From Nocardioides sp. (lineage in GTDB: Bacteria; Actinomycetota; Actinomycetes; Propionibacteriales; Nocardioidaceae), in the NCBI GenBank assembly GCA_021731205.1, contig JAKFXV010000204.1, positions 1 through 10,025 on the forward strand: a DNA stretch of 10,025 nt. Reading direction: 5' to 3'. Positions 6,469-10,025 of this stretch are shown here, one piece after another. A program made the position numbers and the translations under genes. The notes below the pieces were generated by a model, which saw nothing but the letters and a program-made list of their open reading frames with translations, did no database searches and was not told the DNA's origin. Numbering within the stretch: the stretch's first letter is position 1; each line of letters starts with the position of its first letter.

Positions 6469-7161
6469 ATGGAGGGTTCGGCGATGGAACCGCGCGGCGG
6501 TCGGCCCGTCGACCCACGCGCCGCCGCACCTCGAGACGCCTCGATGTTGCGGATCTCCGATGCCGATCGCAACAAGGTCGCCGAGGTTTTGCGGCAGGCG
6601 GCCGGAGACGGCCGGATCGACTTCGACGAGCTCGACGAGCGCCTGGACGCGACCTTCGCCGCCAAGACGTACGCCGACCTCGTCCCCATCACCGTCGATC
6701 TCCCGGCGCACGTCCAGCACCACCACGACGCAGGCGGCCAACTCAGCGCCGCCCAGCGCCAGGCCCTCCCCGCAGCCACCACGCACGAGTCCACCTGGGT
6801 CGTGATGGGGGAGTCCAAACGTCAGGGCGCCTGGCTCGTCCCCGCCCAGCACACCGCCTTCGCGTTCATGGGCTCGGTGCTGCTCGACCTGCGCGAAGCC
6901 TCGTTCGCCAGTCACCAGATCACGATCACTGCCAGCACCGTGATGGGCGAGGTCAAAGTCCTCGTCGATGCCCACACGCACGTGGTCGTCGACGGCACAC
7001 CGATCATGGGCGAGTACACCCAGGGCAAGGACAAGACCCCGGCTCGACTTGGGCAGGAGTCACCGACGGTCACCCTCAAGGGGATCGCGTTGATGGGCAG
7101 CGTCACGGTGGTTCGCCAACCTCCGCCCGGCACCCCCCGCAAGTTCCTCGGCACCTACTAG
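6469..7161 (+). CDS. DUF1707 and LiaF-like domain protein
   Basis: The product is 230 residues from the ATG at 6469. After about 25 variable residues comes a DUF1707 domain ([34 protein letters not shown], then FAAKTYADL and VDLP). A stretch of about 120 residues follows that resembles the C-terminal domain of LiaF/YvqF cell-wall stress proteins: repeated MG segments (VVMGE, FMGSV, VMGEV, IMGEY, LMGSV) on a predicted beta-solenoid-like pattern. No membrane segment is visible, so it is probably cytoplasmic or peripheral. DUF1707 is an uncharacterised actinobacterial domain, and a role in envelope stress is only suggested by the LiaF-like part. Two starts compete: ATG 6469 suits the leaderless promoter, while ATG 6484 has GGAGGG seven bases before it (225 residues). 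The first 20 residues are not conserved enough to decide. Confidence 0.85.
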   Translation: MEGSAMEPRGGRPVDPRAAAPRDASMLRISDADRNKVAEVLRQAAGDGRIDFDELDERLDATFAAKTYADLVPITVDLPAHVQHHHDAGGQLSAAQRQALPAATTHESTWVVMGESKRQGAWLVPAQHTAFAFMGSVLLDLREASFASHQITITASTVMGEVKVLVDAHTHVVVDGTPIMGEYTQGKDKTPARLGQESPTVTLKGIALMGSVTVVRQPPPGTPRKFLGTY

Positions 7162-7185
7162 CTGTACTCGGCTGCGCCGAACCAC

Positions 7186-7240
7186 CGCTGACCCGGCGCG
7201 AATGCAGCGCGAATCGGTGTCATTTCGCGCCGGGTCAGCG
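7186..7240. promoter_or_regulatory. 17-bp perfect inverted repeat upstream of the alpha-galactosidase gene
   Basis: CGCTGACCCGGCGCGAA (7186-7202) is the exact reverse complement of 7224-7240, with a 21-base centre. The right arm covers the expected -35 region of the alpha-galactosidase promoter and stops six bases before its -10 box. This suits an operator for a sugar-responsive repressor. As RNA it would also form a strong hairpin 24 bases after the DUF1707 stop, without a T-run, and could end that transcript. The two roles are not exclusive. Confidence 0.75.
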
Positions 7241-7246
7241 CGCGGC

Positions 7247-7252
7247 TACCGT
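7247..7252 (+). promoter_or_regulatory. Candidate -10 box of the alpha-galactosidase gene (leaderless)
   Basis: TACCGT is followed by seven bases and then the GTG at 7260, the same layout as at the fumarase and DUF1707 genes. There is no Shine-Dalgarno between them. The -35 region at 17 bases (7224-7229) lies within the inverted repeat. Confidence 0.55.
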
Positions 7253-7259
7253 TACCGGC

Positions 7260-9413
7260 GTGAGCGAGAACGACTTGAGGCCGACCCCGGTCCACCTTCG
7301 ACGCGGTGGGGTCAGCCTGCTGTTGGCCGAGGACCAGTTCGGGGCCCCGGTCATCGTGCACTGGGGCGGGGATCTCGGAGAGCTCACCACACAACAGCTG
7401 GCCGCCTTCGTCGCCGTACGCCGTCCGGGTCGGCCGATGTCAGCCCTCGACTACCCCCGCCAGACGGCCCTAGTGCCAACTACGGCGGCCGGATTCACCG
7501 GGACGCCCGGCCTCGAAGGATTCCGGGTCGGCGCCGACGAGACCAGCACGCCGCATCCTGACCGGTGGACCTGGCAGCACGTGTCGACCGGCGACCTCGA
7601 CGCCGTGCGGTTGAGCGGCAGCGATGCCGACTCGGGCTGGCTGGTCGACGTTGAGCTCGAACTCACCGACGTGGGCCTGGTCCGGATGCGCACGTCGGTC
7701 ACCAATGACGCAGACGGAGACATCTGGCTGAGCGCGGTCCGCAACGCACTGCCCGTTGGTGCGCACGCCACCGAGCTGTTGGACCTGACCGGCCGCTGGT
7801 GCAAGGAGCGCACCCCGCAACGCCACGACTGGGTCCAGGGCACGTTCTCGCGGGCCGGACGGCACGGCCGCACCGGCCACGACGCGACGCTGCTGCTGAT
7901 GGCCGGCACTCCCGGATTCGGGTTCACCCACGGCGAGGTGTGGGCGGTGCACACAGCCTGGAGCGGCGACCATCTCACCTACGCGGAGCGCACGCCCGAG
8001 GGTGAGTGCCTGATCGGCGGCGGCGAGCTGCTCGGCGCCGGCGAAGTGCGGCTGGCTCGCGGCGAGCGCTACACCACGCCGTGGTTGCTCGGCGCCTGGT
8101 CGCGCACGGGCATGGACGCGCTCAGTCACCAGTTGCATACCTACCTCAGGTCCCGCTCGCCGCGCACGCGCACCCCCCGCCCGATCGTGGTCAACACCTG
8201 GGAGGCGGTCTACTTCGATCACGACCTCGCGCGGCTCAAACTCCTCGCGGATCGAGCCGCCGAGGTCGGTGCCGAGCGGTTCGTGCTGGACGACGGCTGG
8301 TTCCGGGGGCGCCGCAGCGACGAGGCGGGGCTGGGCGACTGGTCGGTGGACGCCGACGTCTGGCCGGCCGGCCTGCATCCGTTGATCGACCACGTGCGGG
8401 CCAGGGGCCTCGACTTCGGGCTCTGGGTCGAGCCGGAAATGATCAATCTCGACTCCGATCTGGCCCGCAACCATCCCGACTGGATCCTCAAGGGCCGCAG
8501 CCGATTGCCGGGGGAGTGGCGCTTCCAGCAGGTGTTGGACCTGCAGAACAAGGACGCCTACGCCTACATCCACGCAGCCCTCGACTCCCTGCTACGGGAG
8601 TACGACATCGCCTATCTCAAGTGGGACCACAACCGGGATCTGGTCGACGTGAGCCACCAGGGGCGGCCCGCGGTCCACGGCCAGACCCTTGCGTTCTACG
8701 CCTTGCTCGACGAACTGCGACGGGCACACCCGAGGCTGGAGATCGAGAGCTGCGCGAGTGGTGGTGGCCGCGTCGACGCAGAGGTGCTGCTTCGCACCGA
8801 TCGGATCTGGCCGAGCGACACCATCGACGCCGTCGAGCGGCAACACATCCAGCGCTGGACCTCGCTGCTGGTGCCACCGGAGCTCATCGGATCGCACCTG
8901 GGCGGCCCTTCCGCTCACACCACGGGACGGTCACACCGTCTCGGGTTCCGAGCCGCCACCGGAATCTTGTTCAGCTGGGGCTTCGAGTGGGATCTCACGA
9001 CCCTCGACGCCGAACAGCTCGAGGCGGTGCGCGGCTGGGTCGACGTGCACCGCGAGATCCGGCCGTTGATCTCGACCGGTCGCGTGGTCAGGGGAGACCA
9101 CCCGGACGCCGCCATCAACCTGCAAGGGATCGTGTCCGCGGATGCGGCGCGGGCGTGGTACGTCGTGGCCAGCGTCGCGTCGACCGCGACCCAGCATCCG
9201 GCGCCGGTCCGGTTGCCCGGCTTGGCCGAGGACCGGATCTACCGCGTGCAGGGCCGAACTCCGGTCGTAGACCACCACCGACTCGACCTGGCCGACTCCT
9301 GGACCGCCGGCCCCGGCTTGCTCGTGCCGGGTCGAGTGCTGAGCACCGCCGGCGTGCAACTCCCGGTGCTGGCACCGGATTCGGCGTTAGTGCTCAGCGC
9401 AACCGCGATCTGA
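7260..9413 (+). CDS. Alpha-galactosidase, glycoside hydrolase family 36
   Basis: The 717-residue enzyme removes terminal alpha-galactose from oligosaccharides such as melibiose or raffinose. An N-terminal beta-sandwich (about 1-300) precedes a TIM-barrel catalytic domain (about 300-630) and a C-terminal beta domain. Barrel motifs are FVLDDGWF (341-348), GLWVEPEMINLDSDL, DWIL, and the nucleophile motif YLKWDHNRD with D456. ESCASGGGRVD follows, then the acid/base motif WPSDTIDA with D520. These are the two catalytic aspartates known for GH36 retaining enzymes. No signal peptide is seen, so it acts in the cytoplasm on imported sugar. The length is normal for bacterial GH36. The start is GTG at 7260, chosen because the family similarity begins at once and a leaderless promoter fits; upstream frame to 6423 overlaps the DUF1707 gene and is not used. 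It is convergent with a sugar ABC permease gene, which supports a catabolic role. Exact substrate is unknown. Confidence 0.95.
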   Translation: MSENDLRPTPVHLRRGGVSLLLAEDQFGAPVIVHWGGDLGELTTQQLAAFVAVRRPGRPMSALDYPRQTALVPTTAAGFTGTPGLEGFRVGADETSTPHPDRWTWQHVSTGDLDAVRLSGSDADSGWLVDVELELTDVGLVRMRTSVTNDADGDIWLSAVRNALPVGAHATELLDLTGRWCKERTPQRHDWVQGTFSRAGRHGRTGHDATLLLMAGTPGFGFTHGEVWAVHTAWSGDHLTYAERTPEGECLIGGGELLGAGEVRLARGERYTTPWLLGAWSRTGMDALSHQLHTYLRSRSPRTRTPRPIVVNTWEAVYFDHDLARLKLLADRAAEVGAERFVLDDGWFRGRRSDEAGLGDWSVDADVWPAGLHPLIDHVRARGLDFGLWVEPEMINLDSDLARNHPDWILKGRSRLPGEWRFQQVLDLQNKDAYAYIHAALDSLLREYDIAYLKWDHNRDLVDVSHQGRPAVHGQTLAFYALLDELRRAHPRLEIESCASGGGRVDAEVLLRTDRIWPSDTIDAVERQHIQRWTSLLVPPELIGSHLGGPSAHTTGRSHRLGFRAATGILFSWGFEWDLTTLDAEQLEAVRGWVDVHREIRPLISTGRVVRGDHPDAAINLQGIVSADAARAWYVVASVASTATQHPAPVRLPGLAEDRIYRVQGRTPVVDHHRLDLADSWTAGPGLLVPGRVLSTAGVQLPVLAPDSALVLSATAI

Positions 9414-9430
9414 CGCCCGAGAAACGTCAG
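9410..9430. terminator. Weak hairpin between convergent genes
   Basis: CTGACG (9410-9415) and CGTCAG (9425-9430) make a 6-bp stem with a 9-base loop that includes the alpha-galactosidase stop codon. No T-run follows on either strand. It is the only structure in the 38-base gap before the permease gene. Confidence 0.25.
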
Positions 9431-9451
9431 CCGGGGAGGGCGCGGGCCGGA

Positions 9452-10025
9452 TCAGCCCTTGACTGCTCCAGCGGTCAGGCCGCGCACGAAGTAGCGCTGC
9501 AGCAGCAAGAACACGACGATCGGCACGAGCATGGTGAACAGGCCACCGGCACTCACCAGGTTGGCGCCCGAGCCCTGCTGGGTGAGCAGCGAGTTCTTCA
9601 GCGCCACGGTCACGGGCCGGGTGTCCTCGTTGGGTCCGAGGAACACGAGCGCGACCAGCAGGTCGTTCCAGACCCACAGGAACTGGAAGATCGCGAACGA
9701 CGCGAGGGCCGGCACGGACATCGGCAGGACCAGCTTCCAGAAGGTCTGGAAGTGCGAGGCTCCGTCGATCTTGGCGGACTCGATGATCGTCTTCGGCAAG
9801 GTCGCCATGTAGCTGCGCAGGATGTAGATGGCCAACGACATACCGAATCCGATGTGGGCTAGCCAAACGGTGGCGAACGAGCCGCCGAGGCCGACCTGGC
9901 CGTAGAGCTTCTGGATCGGGACGAACGCCACGTAGTTGGGCACGACCAACAGGCTGACGATCGCGAGGAACAGGACGTCGCGACCCTTGAACTCCATGAA
10001 CGTGAACGCGTACGCCGCGAAGGCT
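9452..10025 (-). CDS. Sugar ABC transporter permease (MalG type), C-terminal part
   Basis: The visible 190 residues are the C-terminal two thirds of an inner-membrane permease of the carbohydrate uptake-1 family. The frame runs open off the right edge of the window, reading AAYAFTFMEFKGRD there, so the ATG at 9997 is internal and not a start. Hydrophobic segments are VLFLAIVSLLVVP, VWLAHIGFGMSLAIYIL, ALASFAIFQFLWVWNDLLVALVFL and FTMLVPIVVFLLLQRYFV. The ATPase-docking EAA loop is ESAKIDGASHFQTFWKLVLP, with the conserved glycine and LP. The protein ends in RGLTAGAVKG, typical of the family. It should be the last gene of an operon whose partner permease, binding protein and perhaps regulator lie to the right. 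With a GH36 enzyme facing it, alpha-galactosides are the likely cargo, but that is inference. Confidence 0.93.
   Translation of the reverse strand, partial: AFAAYAFTFMEFKGRDVLFLAIVSLLVVPNYVAFVPIQKLYGQVGLGGSFATVWLAHIGFGMSLAIYILRSYMATLPKTIIESAKIDGASHFQTFWKLVLPMSVPALASFAIFQFLWVWNDLLVALVFLGPNEDTRPVTVALKNSLLTQQGSGANLVSAGGLFTMLVPIVVFLLLQRYFVRGLTAGAVKG

Noticed and set aside
8006..9862. Long + strand frame overlapping the alpha-galactosidase and permease genes
   Set aside because: It is an Arg/Gly/Pro-rich out-of-frame translation typical of GC-rich DNA, with no recognisable domain, over two well-supported genes.

Overview
The window is GC-rich, uses GTG starts freely, and carries several promoters with a TANNNT -10 box placed 6-9 bases before the start codon (leaderless architecture). 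Together with protein types such as the PIN-PhoH fusion, DUF1707 and the actinobacterial SLT-domain lytic transglycosylase, this points to a high-GC actinobacterium. The protein sequences resemble Nocardioidaceae/Propionibacteriales, but that is an impression from sequence style and not a search result.

Left part (1-2487, + strand, cell envelope and RNA): the 3' end of an isoprenyl diphosphate synthase (uppS family), a PIN-PhoH ATPase/ribonuclease-type protein with a clear GTG start and Shine-Dalgarno site, and an exported SLT-domain lytic transglycosylase. The transglycosylase leader can be drawn as a pseudoknot. Middle-left (2494-3435, - strand): a class I SAM-dependent methyltransferase with a proline-rich tail, convergent with the transglycosylase across only six bases.

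Centre (3467-4700): an AbiEi-like plus DUF559 (PD-(D/E)XK nuclease-like) protein. It is surrounded by three copies of a 46-bp palindromic repeat, GACGTCATACG-N24-CGTATGACGTC. Two copies lie upstream, between it and the divergent methyltransferase, and one lies downstream, between it and the convergent fumarase. No transposase and no toxin partner is present. This repeat family and its pairing with the nuclease gene is the least explained part of the window.

Centre-right (4726-7161): a class I (iron-sulfur) fumarate hydratase on the - strand and a DUF1707/LiaF-like protein on the + strand. They are divergently transcribed from a compact region in which two TACGCT -10 boxes form an inverted repeat and both genes look leaderless.

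Right (7186-10025): a 17-bp perfect inverted repeat lies just upstream of a leaderless GH36 alpha-galactosidase. It is followed, convergently, by the C-terminal part of a MalG-type sugar ABC transporter permease whose operon continues beyond the window. The alpha-galactosidase and transporter suggest uptake and intracellular cleavage of alpha-galactosides. No tRNA, rRNA, CRISPR array or insertion sequence was seen, and no gene-free stretch exceeds 300 bases.
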